Part shown: positions 34,099-43,490 of the stretch, piece after piece
Layout of the letters: each line of letters starts with the position of its first letter
Numbering within the stretch: position 1 is the stretch's first letter
Source of the DNA: Rhodoglobus sp.
GTDB taxonomy: Bacteria > Actinomycetota > Actinomycetes > Actinomycetales > Microbacteriaceae
Assembly (NCBI GenBank): GCA_025463515.1
Contig: JAODAQ010000028.1
Location: forward strand, 51,158 to 115,157
Length of the DNA stretch: 64,000 bases
Reading direction: 5' to 3'
Position numbers and translations under genes: made by a program
Notes under the pieces: model-generated
The model's input: only the letters and a program-made list of their open reading frames with translations
The model's database searches: none
Told to the model about the DNA's origin: nothing

Positions 34099-34184
34099 TC
34101 GTGCTCGAACTCATCGCGGCCGTGCTCGCCCTCGCGGCGATCGCCTACCTGGTGGTCGCCCTCGTGAAACCTGAGAAGTTCTGA
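34095..34184 (+). CDS. kdpF: Potassium-transporting ATPase small subunit KdpF
   Basis: A 29-residue one-helix peptide, [20 protein letters not shown] followed by VALVKPEKF. The ending LVKPEKF matches KdpF, which stabilises the Kdp complex. It starts at GTG 34095 within the stop of the preceding micropeptide and shares one base with the kdpA start (TGATG). Confidence 0.88.
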   Translation: MIVLELIAAVLALAAIAYLVVALVKPEKF

Positions 34185-35854
34185 TGGGCTGGCTCTTCGT
34201 CGCCCAGTTGGCGACCATCCTCATCGTCCTGGTACTCCTCTTCCGCCCGCTCGGCGACTACATGGCGGCGGTCTACACCTCCAAGAAGGATCTGCGCGTC
34301 GAGCGCGTCTTCTACCGCCTCATCGGGGTGAACCCCGCGGCGGAGCAGAGCTGGCCGGCGTACCTGCGGTCCATCCTCGCGTTCTCAGCAGTGGGCATCC
34401 TGCTCGTCTACGCCCTGCAGCGCGTGCAGCAGGTGCTGCCGTACTCGCTGGGCCTCCCGCCCACGAGCGAGCACCTCGCCTTCGACACGGCCATCTCGTT
34501 CGTGACGAACACGAACTGGCAGTCGTACTCCCCCGACGTGACGCTCGGCTACACCGTGCAGCTCGTCGGCCTCGCGGTGCAGAACTTCGTCTCCGCTGCC
34601 GTGGGCATCGCCGTGGCTGTCGCGCTCATCCGCGGCCTCACCTACCGGCTCTCCGGCACCATCGGCAACTTCTGGGTCGACCTCACGCGCGGCACGCTGC
34701 GCATCCTGCTCCCCCTCTCCGTGCTCGCGGCGATCGTGCTGCTGGCCGGCGGCGTGATCCAGAACGTGAACGGCTTCCAGGACGTTACGACCATCACGGG
34801 CGGCTCTGCGGTCGTGCCCGGTGGGCCCGTGGCATCCCAGGAGGCCATCAAGCTGCTCGGCACCAACGGCGGCGGCTTCTTCAACGCGAACTCGGCCCAC
34901 CCCTTCGAGAACCCCACTCCGTGGACGTCCCTCGTCGAGGTGCTGCTCATGCTGCTGATCCCGTTCGCACTGCCGCGCACCTTCGGGCGCATGGTCGGCG
35001 ACAACCGCCAGGGGTACGCCATCGCGGCGACCATGGGCGTGCTGTTCACGGTGTCGGTGTCCCTCATGACCTGGGCAGAGCTCGCGGGGGCCGGCACCGC
35101 GCCGCAGCTCGCGGGCGCCGCCATGGAGGGCAAGGAGGACCGCTTCGGCATCCTCGGCTCGACGATCTTCGGCACGACATCGACGATCACCTCGACGGGC
35201 GCGGTCAACTCCATGCACGACAGCTTCACGTCGCTCGGCGGCGGGATGGCGCTCGTCAACATGATGCTCGGCGAAGTGGCACCCGGTGGCGTCGGGGCGG
35301 GGCTGTACGGCATCCTTGTCGTCGCCATCATCGCGGTGTTCCTCGCCGGCCTCATGGTCGGCCGCACGCCGGAGTACCTCGGCAAGAAGATCGGGGCGCG
35401 CGAGATCAAGCTCGCAAGCCTCTACATCCTCACGACGCCGACCCTGGTGCTCGTCGGAACCGCCCTGTCGTTCGCGATCCCGGCGGTCCGAGAGGATGTC
35501 ACGGGCACCTCGATCTGGAATCCCGGGCTGCACGGCTTCGGCGAAGTGCTCTACGCCTTCACCTCCGCCGCGAACAACAACGGCTCGGCCTTCGCCGGAC
35601 TCACCGCCAACACCCCGTGGTTCAACACCGCGCTCGGTGTCGCGATGATGCTGGGCAGGTTCCTGCCGATCGTGTTCGTGCTCGCCCTCGCCGGCTCGTT
35701 CGCCGCGCAGGACAGGATCCCGGCGACCGCCGGCACCCTTCCCACCCATCGCCCGCAGTTCGTCGGTCTGCTCCTCGGAACGATCGTCATCGTGTCGGCA
35801 CTCACGTACTTCCCCGTACTCGCGCTAGGTCCGCTAGCAGAAGGACTGCAGTAA
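34184..35854 (+). CDS. kdpA: Potassium-transporting ATPase subunit A (channel-like)
   Basis: A 556-residue membrane protein with about ten helices that selects and binds potassium in the KdpFABC complex. Family segments include [62 protein letters not shown] and [15 protein letters not shown], corresponding to the four filter-like loops. It is translationally coupled to kdpF, and kdpB begins two bases after its stop. Confidence 0.98.
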   Translation: MGWLFVAQLATILIVLVLLFRPLGDYMAAVYTSKKDLRVERVFYRLIGVNPAAEQSWPAYLRSILAFSAVGILLVYALQRVQQVLPYSLGLPPTSEHLAFDTAISFVTNTNWQSYSPDVTLGYTVQLVGLAVQNFVSAAVGIAVAVALIRGLTYRLSGTIGNFWVDLTRGTLRILLPLSVLAAIVLLAGGVIQNVNGFQDVTTITGGSAVVPGGPVASQEAIKLLGTNGGGFFNANSAHPFENPTPWTSLVEVLLMLLIPFALPRTFGRMVGDNRQGYAIAATMGVLFTVSVSLMTWAELAGAGTAPQLAGAAMEGKEDRFGILGSTIFGTTSTITSTGAVNSMHDSFTSLGGGMALVNMMLGEVAPGGVGAGLYGILVVAIIAVFLAGLMVGRTPEYLGKKIGAREIKLASLYILTTPTLVLVGTALSFAIPAVREDVTGTSIWNPGLHGFGEVLYAFTSAANNNGSAFAGLTANTPWFNTALGVAMMLGRFLPIVFVLALAGSFAAQDRIPATAGTLPTHRPQFVGLLLGTIVIVSALTYFPVLALGPLAEGLQ

Positions 35855-35856
35855 AC

Positions 35857-37986
35857 ATGGCCATCATCCACACCGGAGCGCCCCGCAAGGCCGCTCCCGC
35901 CCCGAGCGCCCCGCGCTCGAGCGCGTTCTCCCTCGCACAGCTCGTACAGGCGCTCCCCGGAGCGTTCCGCAAGCTCGACCCCCGGCTCATGTGGCGCAAC
36001 CCCGTGATGCTCGTGGTCGAGGCCGGTGCTGTGCTCACCACCGCGATCGCGATCGTCGAACCGCTGACCGGCACGCGGGAGACCGCGCCGTCGTTCACCG
36101 TGGGCATCGCGGTCTGGCTCTGGCTGACCGTGCTGTTCGCGAACCTCGCCGAGTCTGTTGCCGAGGGTCGCGGCAAGGCCCAGGCCGCGAGCCTGCGATC
36201 GACCCGCACCTCGACGATCGCGCACCGCGTCGGATCGCCGGATGCCGCGGGGTTTCGACAGGCTCAACCAGCGGAGCGGGCCGAGGACATCTCCTCCGCC
36301 GACCTCCGGCTGGGCGACTACGTCGCGGTCTCGGCCGGCGAGGTGATCCCGGGCGATGGCGACATCGTGTGGGGAATCGCCTCGGTCGACGAGTCCGCGA
36401 TCACGGGCGAGTCGGCCCCGGTCATCCGGGAGCACGGCGGCGACCGCAGCGCGGTCACCGGCGGCACGCGAGTGCTCTCCGACCGCATCGTGGTGAAGAT
36501 CACCTCGAAGCCCGGCGAGACCTTCGTCGACCGGATGATCCGGCTCGTCGAGGGTGCGTCCCGTCAGAAGACGCCCAACGAGATCGCGCTCAACATCCTG
36601 CTCGCGAGCCTCTCGATCGTGTTCCTCGTGGTCGTGCTCACGCTCAACCCGATGGCCTCGTACTCGGGCGGCGCCGTGAGCGTCACGGTGCTCGTCGCCC
36701 TTCTCGTCTGCCTCATCCCCACCACGATCGGCGCCCTTCTGAGCGCGATCGGCATCGCCGGGATGGACCGGCTCGTGCAGCACAACGTGCTCGCGATGTC
36801 CGGTCGCGCGGTCGAGGCGGCAGGTGACGTCACCACCCTCCTGCTCGACAAGACCGGGACGATCACGTACGGCAACCGCCGCGCGTCGGAGTTCCTGCCG
36901 GTGGCAGGGGTGACGGTGGTCGAGCTTGCCGAGACCGCGGCACTCGCGTCGCTCTCGGACCCGACGCCCGAAGGGCAGTCAGTAGTGGAGCTTGCTCACG
37001 CTCAGGGGATCTCGACGGGCTCGATCACCGGCGTCGCCGTGCCGTTCACCGCGCAGACGCGCATGAGCGGCGTGGACCTGCCGGACGGCTCGCTCGTCCG
37101 CAAGGGCGCCGGCTCGATGGTCGCCGCGTGGGCGGGAGTCTCGACAGGCTCGACCGGCGGGGCGGATCTCGACGCCATCGTGACCAGGGTGTCCGAGTCC
37201 GGCGGCACGCCGCTCGTCGTCGCCACCAAAAGTGCGGCCGGGGTGTCCCGGGTGCTCGGCGTGATCCATCTCAAGGACGTCGTGAAGGACGGACTGCGCG
37301 AGCGCTTCGCCGAACTGCGGGCGATGGGCATCCGGACCGTCATGATCACGGGCGACAACCCGCTGACCGCCGCCGCGATCGCCAAGGAGGCAGGGGTCGA
37401 CGACTTCCTGGCGGAGGCGACGCCCGAGGACAAGATGGAGCTCATCAAGAAGGAGCAGGCCGGCGGCAACCTCGTCGCGATGACCGGTGACGGCACCAAC
37501 GACGCTCCCGCGCTGGCGCAGGCGGACGTCGGCGTGGCGATGAACACGGGCACGTCGGCGGCGAAGGAGGCCGGCAACATGGTCGACCTCGACTCCGACC
37601 CGACGAAGCTCATCGACATCGTGCGCATCGGCAAGCAGCTGCTCATCACGCGCGGCTCGCTCACGACGTTCTCCATCGCCAACGACGTCGCGAAGTACTT
37701 CGCGATCATCCCGGCGATGTTCGCGGGCGTGTTCCCCGGGCTCGCGGTGCTCAACATCATGGGCCTGCACTCGTCGGCGTCAGCCATCCTCAGCGCGATC
37801 ATCTTCAACGCGCTCGTGATCGTGGCCCTCATCCCGCTCGCCCTGCGCGGCGTGAAGTACCGCCCGGTCTCGGCCTCGCGGCTTCTCAACCGCAATCTGC
37901 TCGTCTACGGACTCGGCGGCATCATCGCCCCGTTCATCGGCATCAAGCTCATCGACCTCGTCGTGAGCCTCATCCCCGGCTTCTGA
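35857..37986 (+). CDS. kdpB: Potassium-transporting P-type ATPase subunit B
   Basis: A 709-residue P-type ATPase that powers potassium uptake. [13 protein letters not shown] is the actuator TGES loop, [13 protein letters not shown] has the phosphorylated Asp331, [18 protein letters not shown] and [18 protein letters not shown] are the P-domain motifs, and MAIIHTG begins an N-terminal extension. Three stretches look foreign. [10 protein letters not shown] before the actuator domain, and GISTGSITG and GVSTGSTGG in the nucleotide-binding domain, are encoded by repeat-E copies (36251, 37008, 37138). The second is flanked by codons unusual for this genome (TCA, GTA, CTT, GCT). All keep the reading frame. 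Confidence 0.97.
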   Translation: MAIIHTGAPRKAAPAPSAPRSSAFSLAQLVQALPGAFRKLDPRLMWRNPVMLVVEAGAVLTTAIAIVEPLTGTRETAPSFTVGIAVWLWLTVLFANLAESVAEGRGKAQAASLRSTRTSTIAHRVGSPDAAGFRQAQPAERAEDISSADLRLGDYVAVSAGEVIPGDGDIVWGIASVDESAITGESAPVIREHGGDRSAVTGGTRVLSDRIVVKITSKPGETFVDRMIRLVEGASRQKTPNEIALNILLASLSIVFLVVVLTLNPMASYSGGAVSVTVLVALLVCLIPTTIGALLSAIGIAGMDRLVQHNVLAMSGRAVEAAGDVTTLLLDKTGTITYGNRRASEFLPVAGVTVVELAETAALASLSDPTPEGQSVVELAHAQGISTGSITGVAVPFTAQTRMSGVDLPDGSLVRKGAGSMVAAWAGVSTGSTGGADLDAIVTRVSESGGTPLVVATKSAAGVSRVLGVIHLKDVVKDGLRERFAELRAMGIRTVMITGDNPLTAAAIAKEAGVDDFLAEATPEDKMELIKKEQAGGNLVAMTGDGTNDAPALAQADVGVAMNTGTSAAKEAGNMVDLDSDPTKLIDIVRIGKQLLITRGSLTTFSIANDVAKYFAIIPAMFAGVFPGLAVLNIMGLHSSASAILSAIIFNALVIVALIPLALRGVKYRPVSASRLLNRNLLVYGLGGIIAPFIGIKLIDLVVSLIPGF
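36251..36274. repeat. Repeat E copy inside kdpB (site 1)
   Basis: GGTTTCGACAGGCTCAACCA and four further bases; the core TCGACAGGCTC is the inverse of the repeat E core. It encodes GFRQAQPA in frame, at a spot where KdpB proteins normally have a shorter loop. Confidence 0.65.
37008..37027. repeat. Repeat E copy inside kdpB (site 2)
   Basis: GATCTCGACGGGCTCGATCA is the inverse of TGATCGAGCCTGTCGAGATC with one mismatch. It encodes GISTGSI in frame and is flanked by codons atypical of the gene. Confidence 0.65.
37138..37155. repeat. Repeat E copy inside kdpB (site 3)
   Basis: GTCTCGACAGGCTCGACC holds an exact inverse of the 15-base core TCGAGCCTGTCGAGA and encodes VSTGST in frame. Confidence 0.6.
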
Positions 37987-38007
37987 GCCAGCCCAGCTTC
38001 GATCCAT

Positions 38008-38088
38008 CGAAAACGAAGGACAATCCCATGAAATTCCGCCAAACCTGGACCGCGATACGCGCTCTGGTCATAATCTCCTGCGTTTTGG
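38008..38088. repeat. Repeat A copy 6 (degenerate), spanning the kdpC start
   Basis: The left arm CGAAAACGAAGGACAATC (38008-38025) matches the family arm at 15 of 18 bases. The right arm TAATCTCCTGCGTTTTGG (38071-38088) matches at 16 of 18. The total length, 81 bp, is that of the other copies. The left arm supplies the AAGGA ribosome site of kdpC, the centre holds its ATG, and the right arm encodes IISCVLG in its membrane helix. It starts 22 bases after the kdpB stop. Confidence 0.75.
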
Positions 38089-38615
38089 GCATCGGGTACC
38101 CGGCAGTCGTCCTCGGGATCGGCCAGGCCGCGCTCCCCGCGCAGGCCAATGGCTCCCTGCTCGAGGTCGACGGCAAGGTCGTGGGCTCCTCGCTCATCGG
38201 GCAGTCGTTCACGGATGCCGACGGCGCAGCTCTCCCGGAGTGGTTCCAGTCACGTCCCTCCGCGGCTGGCGCCGGGTACGACGCTGCCGCCTCGAGCGGC
38301 TCGAACTACGGTCCTGAGAACGAGGACCTGATCACCGCGATCGAAGACCGCCGCGCGGCAATCGAGGCCCTCGACGGCACGAGCGACATCCCGGCGGACG
38401 CCCTCACCGCCTCGGGCTCCGGCCTCGACCCGCACATCAGCCCCGAGTTCGCGCTGCTGCAGGTGCCGCGCGTCGCAGAGGCCCGCGGCCTGAGCGAGCA
38501 GGGGGTGCGCGACCTCGTGGAGTCTATGATTCAGGGGCGTGATCTCGGCTACCTCGGTGAGCCGACGGTCAACGTGCTGAGGCTCAACATCGCACTCGCG
38601 GAAATGGACAAGTAG
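38028..38615 (+). CDS. kdpC: Potassium-transporting ATPase subunit C
   Basis: A 195-residue subunit with one N-terminal membrane helix (about residues 10-33, ending LGIGYPAVVLGIGQAALP) and a periplasm-facing domain: LIGQSFTDADGAALPEWFQSRPS, AASSGSNYGPENEDLI, and ASGSGLDPHISPEFALLQVPRVAEARGLS. It stabilises KdpA-KdpB interaction. The ATG at 38028 and its AAGGA lie inside a degenerate repeat A. In the message the two arms could form a hairpin that covers the ribosome site. Confidence 0.96.
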   Translation: MKFRQTWTAIRALVIISCVLGIGYPAVVLGIGQAALPAQANGSLLEVDGKVVGSSLIGQSFTDADGAALPEWFQSRPSAAGAGYDAAASSGSNYGPENEDLITAIEDRRAAIEALDGTSDIPADALTASGSGLDPHISPEFALLQVPRVAEARGLSEQGVRDLVESMIQGRDLGYLGEPTVNVLRLNIALAEMDK

Positions 38616-38618
38616 CGC

Positions 38619-41114
38619 ATGACCAGGGGACGGCTTCGGGTAATGCTCGGGGCCGCTCCCGGCGTCGGCAAGACGTTCGCCATGCTCGAGGAGGGCCGGC
38701 GGATCGCCGGCTCCGGCCGCGACGTCGTCATCGCGATCGTCGAGACTCACGGCCGCGCCGCCACCTCGGCCCTCATCGAGGGCCTCGAGCTCGTGCCGCG
38801 CCTGGCCGTGGAGCACCAGGGGGTCGCGCTCGACGAGCTCGACCTCGACGCCGTGCTCACCCGCAAGCCGGACCTCGCTCTCGTCGACGAGCTCGCCCAC
38901 ACCAACGCCCCCGGCAGCGCGCACGCGAAGCGCTGGCAGGATGTCGAGGCCATCCTCGACGCGGGCATCGATGTCATCTCCACCGTGAACATCCAGCACA
39001 TCGAGTCGCTCAACGACGTCGTGCGGCAGATCACGGGTGTGACCCAGCGGGAGACGATCCCCGACGCGGTCCTCCGCGCGGCGGACCAGGTCGAGCTCGT
39101 CGACCTCGCTCCGCAGGCCCTGCGCGACCGCCTCACGGAGGGCGTGGTGTATCCCGCCGCCCGCGTGGACGCCGCCCTCAGCAACTACTTCCGCCTCGGC
39201 AACCTGACCGCCCTGCGCGAGCTTGCCCTGCTCTGGCTCGCGGACGAGGTGGACTCGGCGCTCCAGAAGTACCGCGCCGAGAAGGGCATCGCCGCCTCGT
39301 GGAACGCCCGCGAGCGGGTGGTCGTCGCGCTCACGGGCGGGCGCGAGGGCGAGACCCTGTTGCGCCGCGGCGCGCGGATCGCCTCTCGCTCGAGCGGCGG
39401 CGAGCTGTTCGCGGTGCACGTGACCCGGTCGGACGGGCTGGCCGAGAGCAATCCGGGCATTCTCGCCGCACAGCGGGAGCTGGTCGAGACGCTCGGCGGC
39501 AGCTACCACCAGGTCGTCGGCGAGCAGGTCCCGCGGGCGCTTGTCGAGTTCGCCCGCTCCGTGGATGCGACGCAGCTCGTCATCGGCGTGAGCCGGCGGA
39601 GCCGCCTGGCCGCGCTGCTCACCGGGGCGGGCACCTCGGCCACGGTCATCCGGGAGGCCGGGGACATCGACGTGCACATCGTGTCGCACGCCCAGGCCGG
39701 CTCGCGAACGCTCCCGACCGTCGGAGGCGCCCTCTCCCTGCGGCGGCGCCTGATGGGCTTCGCGCTCGCGGTCGCAGGGCTCCCGCTGCTCACGTGGCTG
39801 CTGAGTACGATCCGGAGCGAGGAGTCGATCACCAGCGACGTGCTCGCGTTCCAACTGTTCGTGGTCGTCGTCGCCCTCGTCGGCGGGATCTGGCCGGCCG
39901 TCGTGAGCGCGCTGGCGGCGGGCATCCTGCTCGACTACTTCTTCGTCGATCCGCTCTACACGATCACGATCACCGAGCCGCTGCACCTGCTCGCCCTGGT
40001 CATCTTCGTCGTGGTCGCGGTGCTCGTGAGCATCGTGGTGGACCAGGCCGCCCGGCGGTCCCGTGTCGCGTCGCGCGCGGCTGCCGAATCGGAGACGCTC
40101 GCGACCATCGCGGGCGGGGTGCTGAGCGGGCAGGACGCCCTCGACGCGCTCGTCGCTCGGCTGTGCGAGTCGTTCGGTATGGCGAGCGTCATCCTCCGGT
40201 CGCGCGGGGCCGTCCTCTACGCAGCGACGGATGCCGCACTCGCGAGCGACGACGACCGCGAGTCGAGCTTCCCGATCGGCGACCACGCGAGCCTCGCGCT
40301 TCGGGGGCCCGAGCTGCCGGCGTCCGACCGGCGGATCCTCGGGGCGTTCCTCTCGCAGATCGCCGCCGCGCTCGTCCAGCGCGAGCTCGCCACCGAGGCC
40401 GAGAGCATGCGCCCGGTCGCCGAGGCGGACCGGCTGCGCACCGCCCTCCTGGCAGCCGTCGGCCACGACCTGCGCCGCCCGCTCGCCGCCGCCACGGCCG
40501 CCATCACGTCCCTCCGGTCGTCGGAGGTCACGCTCTCCCCCGCCGACGAGGCCGAGCTGCTCGCCGCGGCGGAGGAGTCGCTCGACGCCCTGGCCGACCT
40601 CGTCACGAAGCTGCTCGACGCGAGCCGCCTGCAGGCCGGAGTCCTCGGCGTCACCCTCTCCGAGGTCGCGCTCGACGAGACCGTGATGGGCGCGCTCGAC
40701 GAGCTCGCCCTGGCCCCGGGCGAGGTGCAGCTCGAACTCGGTGATGTTCCCGCGGTGACGGCCGACCCCGTGCTGCTCCAGCGCGCCGTCGTGAATCTTC
40801 TCGCCAACGCGCTGCGCTTCTCGCCCCCGGGCACGTCGCCGGTGGTCGCGACGAGCAGCTTCGAGAGCCGCGTGCAGCTCCGCGTGATCGACTCGGGTCC
40901 GGGCATCCCGGCCGAGAGGCGCGAGGATGTGTTCGTGGCCTTCCAACGACTCGGTGATACCGACAACACCACGGGCGTGGGCCTCGGGCTCGCGCTGTCG
41001 AAGGGGTTCGTCGAGGCGATGGGCGGCACCCTCGAGGCGGAGGACTCCCCCGGCGGCGGCCTCACGATGGTGATCGAGCTGCCGGTGATCGAGCCTGTCG
41101 AGATCCATCCATGA
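38619..41114 (+). CDS. kdpD: Sensor histidine kinase KdpD
   Basis: An 831-residue sensor of potassium limitation. The N-terminal KdpD domain has the Walker A sequence GAAPGVGKT at residues 11-19 and DLALVDELAHTNAPGS. A USP-like domain follows, then four closely packed membrane helices (about 375-480), a GAF-like region, the H-box VGHDLRRPLA with phosphorylated His616, and the ATPase segments VNLLANALRFS, DSGPGIP and TGVGLGLALSKGF. The last residues VIEPVEI are encoded by repeat E (41085-41104). The TGA overlaps the kdpE ATG. Confidence 0.97.
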   Translation: MTRGRLRVMLGAAPGVGKTFAMLEEGRRIAGSGRDVVIAIVETHGRAATSALIEGLELVPRLAVEHQGVALDELDLDAVLTRKPDLALVDELAHTNAPGSAHAKRWQDVEAILDAGIDVISTVNIQHIESLNDVVRQITGVTQRETIPDAVLRAADQVELVDLAPQALRDRLTEGVVYPAARVDAALSNYFRLGNLTALRELALLWLADEVDSALQKYRAEKGIAASWNARERVVVALTGGREGETLLRRGARIASRSSGGELFAVHVTRSDGLAESNPGILAAQRELVETLGGSYHQVVGEQVPRALVEFARSVDATQLVIGVSRRSRLAALLTGAGTSATVIREAGDIDVHIVSHAQAGSRTLPTVGGALSLRRRLMGFALAVAGLPLLTWLLSTIRSEESITSDVLAFQLFVVVVALVGGIWPAVVSALAAGILLDYFFVDPLYTITITEPLHLLALVIFVVVAVLVSIVVDQAARRSRVASRAAAESETLATIAGGVLSGQDALDALVARLCESFGMASVILRSRGAVLYAATDAALASDDDRESSFPIGDHASLALRGPELPASDRRILGAFLSQIAAALVQRELATEAESMRPVAEADRLRTALLAAVGHDLRRPLAAATAAITSLRSSEVTLSPADEAELLAAAEESLDALADLVTKLLDASRLQAGVLGVTLSEVALDETVMGALDELALAPGEVQLELGDVPAVTADPVLLQRAVVNLLANALRFSPPGTSPVVATSSFESRVQLRVIDSGPGIPAERREDVFVAFQRLGDTDNTTGVGLGLALSKGFVEAMGGTLEAEDSPGGGLTMVIELPVIEPVEIHP
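41085..41104. repeat. Repeat E copy forming the end of kdpD
   Basis: TGATCGAGCCTGTCGAGATC, identical to 20781-20800. In frame it encodes VIEPVEI, three residues from the KdpD C-terminus, and sits just before the kdpE start codon. Confidence 0.7.
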
Positions 41115-41785
41115 AGATCCTCATCGCCGACGACGACCCCCAGATGCTGCGCGCCCTGCGCATCACGCTCACGGCCCGCGGCTACGACGTCACGACCGCC
41201 TCCGACGGCACGGCCGCGCTCGACGCCGCGATCCGCATCCACCCCGACATCGTCGTGATCGACCTGGGGATGCCCGGCCTCACCGGAATCGAGGTGATCG
41301 AGGCCCTCCGCGGCTGGACCCAGATACCGGTACTCGTCGTCTCGGGCCGCAGCGAGAGCTGGGACAAGGTCGAGGCGCTCGACGCCGGCGCCGACGACTA
41401 CGTCACGAAGCCGTTCTCGGCGGACGAGCTGCTCGCCCGGATCCGCGCCCTCTCCCGGCGGACCCCCGCGGCCAGCAACGAGCCGGTGGTCACGTTCGGC
41501 GATGTGACCGTGGACCTCGCCGCCCACGTCGTGACCCGGGCCGGGGCATCCGTGCGCCTGACGCCCACGGAGTGGCGCCTGCTCGAGGTGCTGCTGCGCA
41601 ACCACGACCGGCTGGTGACCCGCGAGACCCTCCTGACTGAGGTCTGGGGGCCGCAGTACACGACGGACACTGGGTACCTCCGGCTCTACCTCTCGCAGTT
41701 GCGCAAGAAGCTCGAGCCCGAGCCCTCCGTGCCGCGGTACCTGCTCACGGAAGCGGGGATGGGCTACCGGTTCGTGTCACAGTGA
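41111..41785 (+). CDS. kdpE: Response regulator KdpE (OmpR/PhoB family)
   Basis: A 224-residue response regulator that activates the kdp operon. The receiver domain has the acidic pair in ADDDP, the phosphorylated Asp in VVIDLGMPGL, and the Lys in YVTKPFSADEL. The C-terminal winged helix has LTPTEWRLLEVLLRNHDRLVTRETLLTEVWG and YLRLYLSQLRKKLEP. It is coupled to kdpD by an ATGA overlap. Its 3' end overlaps the convergent methyltransferase gene by 41 bases. Confidence 0.97.
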   Translation: MKILIADDDPQMLRALRITLTARGYDVTTASDGTAALDAAIRIHPDIVVIDLGMPGLTGIEVIEALRGWTQIPVLVVSGRSESWDKVEALDAGADDYVTKPFSADELLARIRALSRRTPAASNEPVVTFGDVTVDLAAHVVTRAGASVRLTPTEWRLLEVLLRNHDRLVTRETLLTEVWGPQYTTDTGYLRLYLSQLRKKLEPEPSVPRYLLTEAGMGYRFVSQ

Positions 41786-42491
41786 CCACGGTCTCGTCGA
41801 CCGTGGCCGCGAAGCCGTAGGTCTCGGCGAGCTCCACCACCGCCGGCGCCTGCTCCTCGCTCACCTCGGTGAGGAGGGCGCCGTCGAGCGCGAGCCAGTC
41901 GCCGGCCTCCGCGAGGATGCGCCGGACCAGCGCCAGTCCGTCTGTGCCGCCGTCGAGCGCGAGCAGCGGCTCGAAGTCGCGCGCCTCGTGCGGCAGCAGG
42001 TCGATCTCATCGGTCGGGACGTACGGCGCGATGACGACGATCAGGTCGAACGCGAGCCCGCGCGGGAGCGGGTCGTAGAGGTCGCCCTCGAAGACGCGCG
42101 GCACATTCTGGCGGGCCACGGCGACCGCGACCGGGTCGAGCTCGGCGCAGTACAGCTCGGCCTGGAGCTCGTGGGCCACGGCCGCGCCGATGGCACCGCT
42201 GCCGCAGCACAGGTCGAGCACGGTGGTCCCGCCGCGCGCGACGGCGAGGTCGACGAGGTGCTCGGTCCGCGGGCGCGGGACGAAGACTCCGGGGGCGACG
42301 ACGTAGCGGCGCCCGTAGAACTCGGCCCAGCCGAGCACGTGCTCGAGGGGCAGTCCGTCGACGCGCAGCTGCGTCATGCGCTCGAGCTCGGCAGGGTCAT
42401 CCGTCTCGGCCAGGAGCAGCGCCGCCTCCTCCTCGGCGAAGACGCAGCCAGCGGCGCGGAGGCGGGTTTCAAGAATTCTGCGGGCATCCAT
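41745..42491 (-). CDS. PrmC-like N5-glutamine methyltransferase, motif IV Asn replaced
   Basis: A 248-residue SAM-dependent methyltransferase of the PrmC/HemK group. EFYGRRYVVAPGVFVPRPRTEHLV precedes motif I VLDLCCGSGAIGAAV. The family's catalytic N-P/A-P-Y motif reads VVIAPYVP, so the Asn that binds the target glutamine is Ile154 (codon at 42030-42032). One base change (ATC for AAC) explains it. The protein is probably a side paralog of the true release-factor methyltransferase; with this change its activity is doubtful. Its 3' end overlaps kdpE tail to tail. Confidence 0.8.
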   Translation of the reverse strand: MDARRILETRLRAAGCVFAEEEAALLLAETDDPAELERMTQLRVDGLPLEHVLGWAEFYGRRYVVAPGVFVPRPRTEHLVDLAVARGGTTVLDLCCGSGAIGAAVAHELQAELYCAELDPVAVAVARQNVPRVFEGDLYDPLPRGLAFDLIVVIAPYVPTDEIDLLPHEARDFEPLLALDGGTDGLALVRRILAEAGDWLALDGALLTEVSEEQAPAVVELAETYGFAATVDETVVTVTRTGSPSPLP

Positions 42492-42563
42492 CTCGGATGA
42501 TCATGGCACGCCCCGTTCCTGGCGCGCATCGACACCGCGCTGGCCGCGAGGGAGAATCGAGGA

Positions 42564-42956
42564 ATGGAGTCCCAACACCTCAGCGTCTACATCCGCCGGA
42601 GCGTCGACGCGGTCTACGACTATGCGTCTGATCCGGCCAACCTGCCGAACTGGGCCGAGGGGCTCTCGGTCGGCATCGAGCTCGTCGACGGTGACTGGGT
42701 GTCGATCTCGCCGATGGGCAAGGTGATCGTGGAGATGGTCGAGCCCAACAAGCTCGGGGTCCTCGACCACTGGGTCACCACGCCCGAGGGCGACCTGTTC
42801 TACAACCCGGTGCGGGTGATCGAGGCGGACGGCGGGTCGGAGATCATCTTCACCCTCCGCCGCCAGCCCGGGATGTCGGACGACGCCTTCGAGGCGGACG
42901 CGATCGCGGTGGTGACCGACCTCGCCACGCTCAAGGAACTCCTCGAGCGCGGCTAG
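42564..42956 (+). CDS. SRPBCC (START-like) family protein
   Basis: A 130-residue protein with the SRPBCC helix-grip fold: LSVYIRRSVDAVYDYASDPANLPNWAEGLS at the start, VLDHWVTTPEGDLFYNPVRVI in the middle, and a long C-terminal helix AFEADAIAVVTDLATLKELLE. Such proteins bind small hydrophobic ligands; the ligand is unknown. Its stop overlaps the stop of the convergent DUF2510 gene by 4 bases. Confidence 0.85.
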   Translation: MESQHLSVYIRRSVDAVYDYASDPANLPNWAEGLSVGIELVDGDWVSISPMGKVIVEMVEPNKLGVLDHWVTTPEGDLFYNPVRVIEADGGSEIIFTLRRQPGMSDDAFEADAIAVVTDLATLKELLERG

Positions 42957-43474
42957 CTGCTGTAGTCGAGCGTGAAGGCTGCGACGAACCCGACGATGGT
43001 GATGATCAGGATGACCGTGGCGATCGCGCCCGTGATGATGCCGATCGACGCCAAGGCAAGGGCCGAGCCCGTGGGAGCGCCCTGGGCCTTCAACTGACGG
43101 GCCTTGGCGATGCTGATCAGCCCCAGGATCACCGCGACGGGGCCCAGCACGGTGAAGCCGAACAGTCCGATGATGCCCGTCACGACCGCGGCCAGCGCCA
43201 TCCGGTTCTGCGGCGCCGCGACAGCGAACGCCGCCCTCGGGGCCGCGGGCGGAACAGCGGGAGCATACGGGTCCGGCCGCTGCGGCGCGGGGTTGTTCGC
43301 TCCGTAGACCACCGTGGGCGTGGGCGGCAGAGGTGCAGGCGGCACAGGTGCAGGCGGCACAGCTGCAGGGCCTCCACGACGCGAGTCGCTCCAGCTCGAG
43401 CCGTTCCACCAGCGCTCCCCCGGTGTGCCGTCCGGAGACGGGTACCATCCGGGACGCTTGTACTCCTCCGCCAT
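42953..43474 (-). CDS. DUF2510/DUF4190 membrane protein
   Basis: A 173-residue protein. The N-terminal KRPGWYPSPDGTPGERWWNGSSWSD is a DUF2510 motif. A Pro/Ala linker follows (about residues 35-85), then a DUF4190-type pair of helices: NRMALAAVVTGIIGLFGFTVLGPVAVILGLISIAKARQLKAQG and the final ALASIGIITGAIATVILIITIVGFVAAF. Function unknown. An upstream in-frame start at 43552 lies inside the RNase P RNA gene and is rejected in favour of ATG 43474. Confidence 0.88.
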   Translation of the reverse strand: MAEEYKRPGWYPSPDGTPGERWWNGSSWSDSRRGGPAAVPPAPVPPAPLPPTPTVVYGANNPAPQRPDPYAPAVPPAAPRAAFAVAAPQNRMALAAVVTGIIGLFGFTVLGPVAVILGLISIAKARQLKAQGAPTGSALALASIGIITGAIATVILIITIVGFVAAFTLDYSS

Positions 43475-43490
43475 GCCACAGAGTCTAGGG

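Noticed and set aside
38250..41108. A 952-codon open frame antisense to kdpD
   Set aside because: The composition is low-complexity and charged, as expected from the reverse of GC-rich codons; kdpD is unambiguous.
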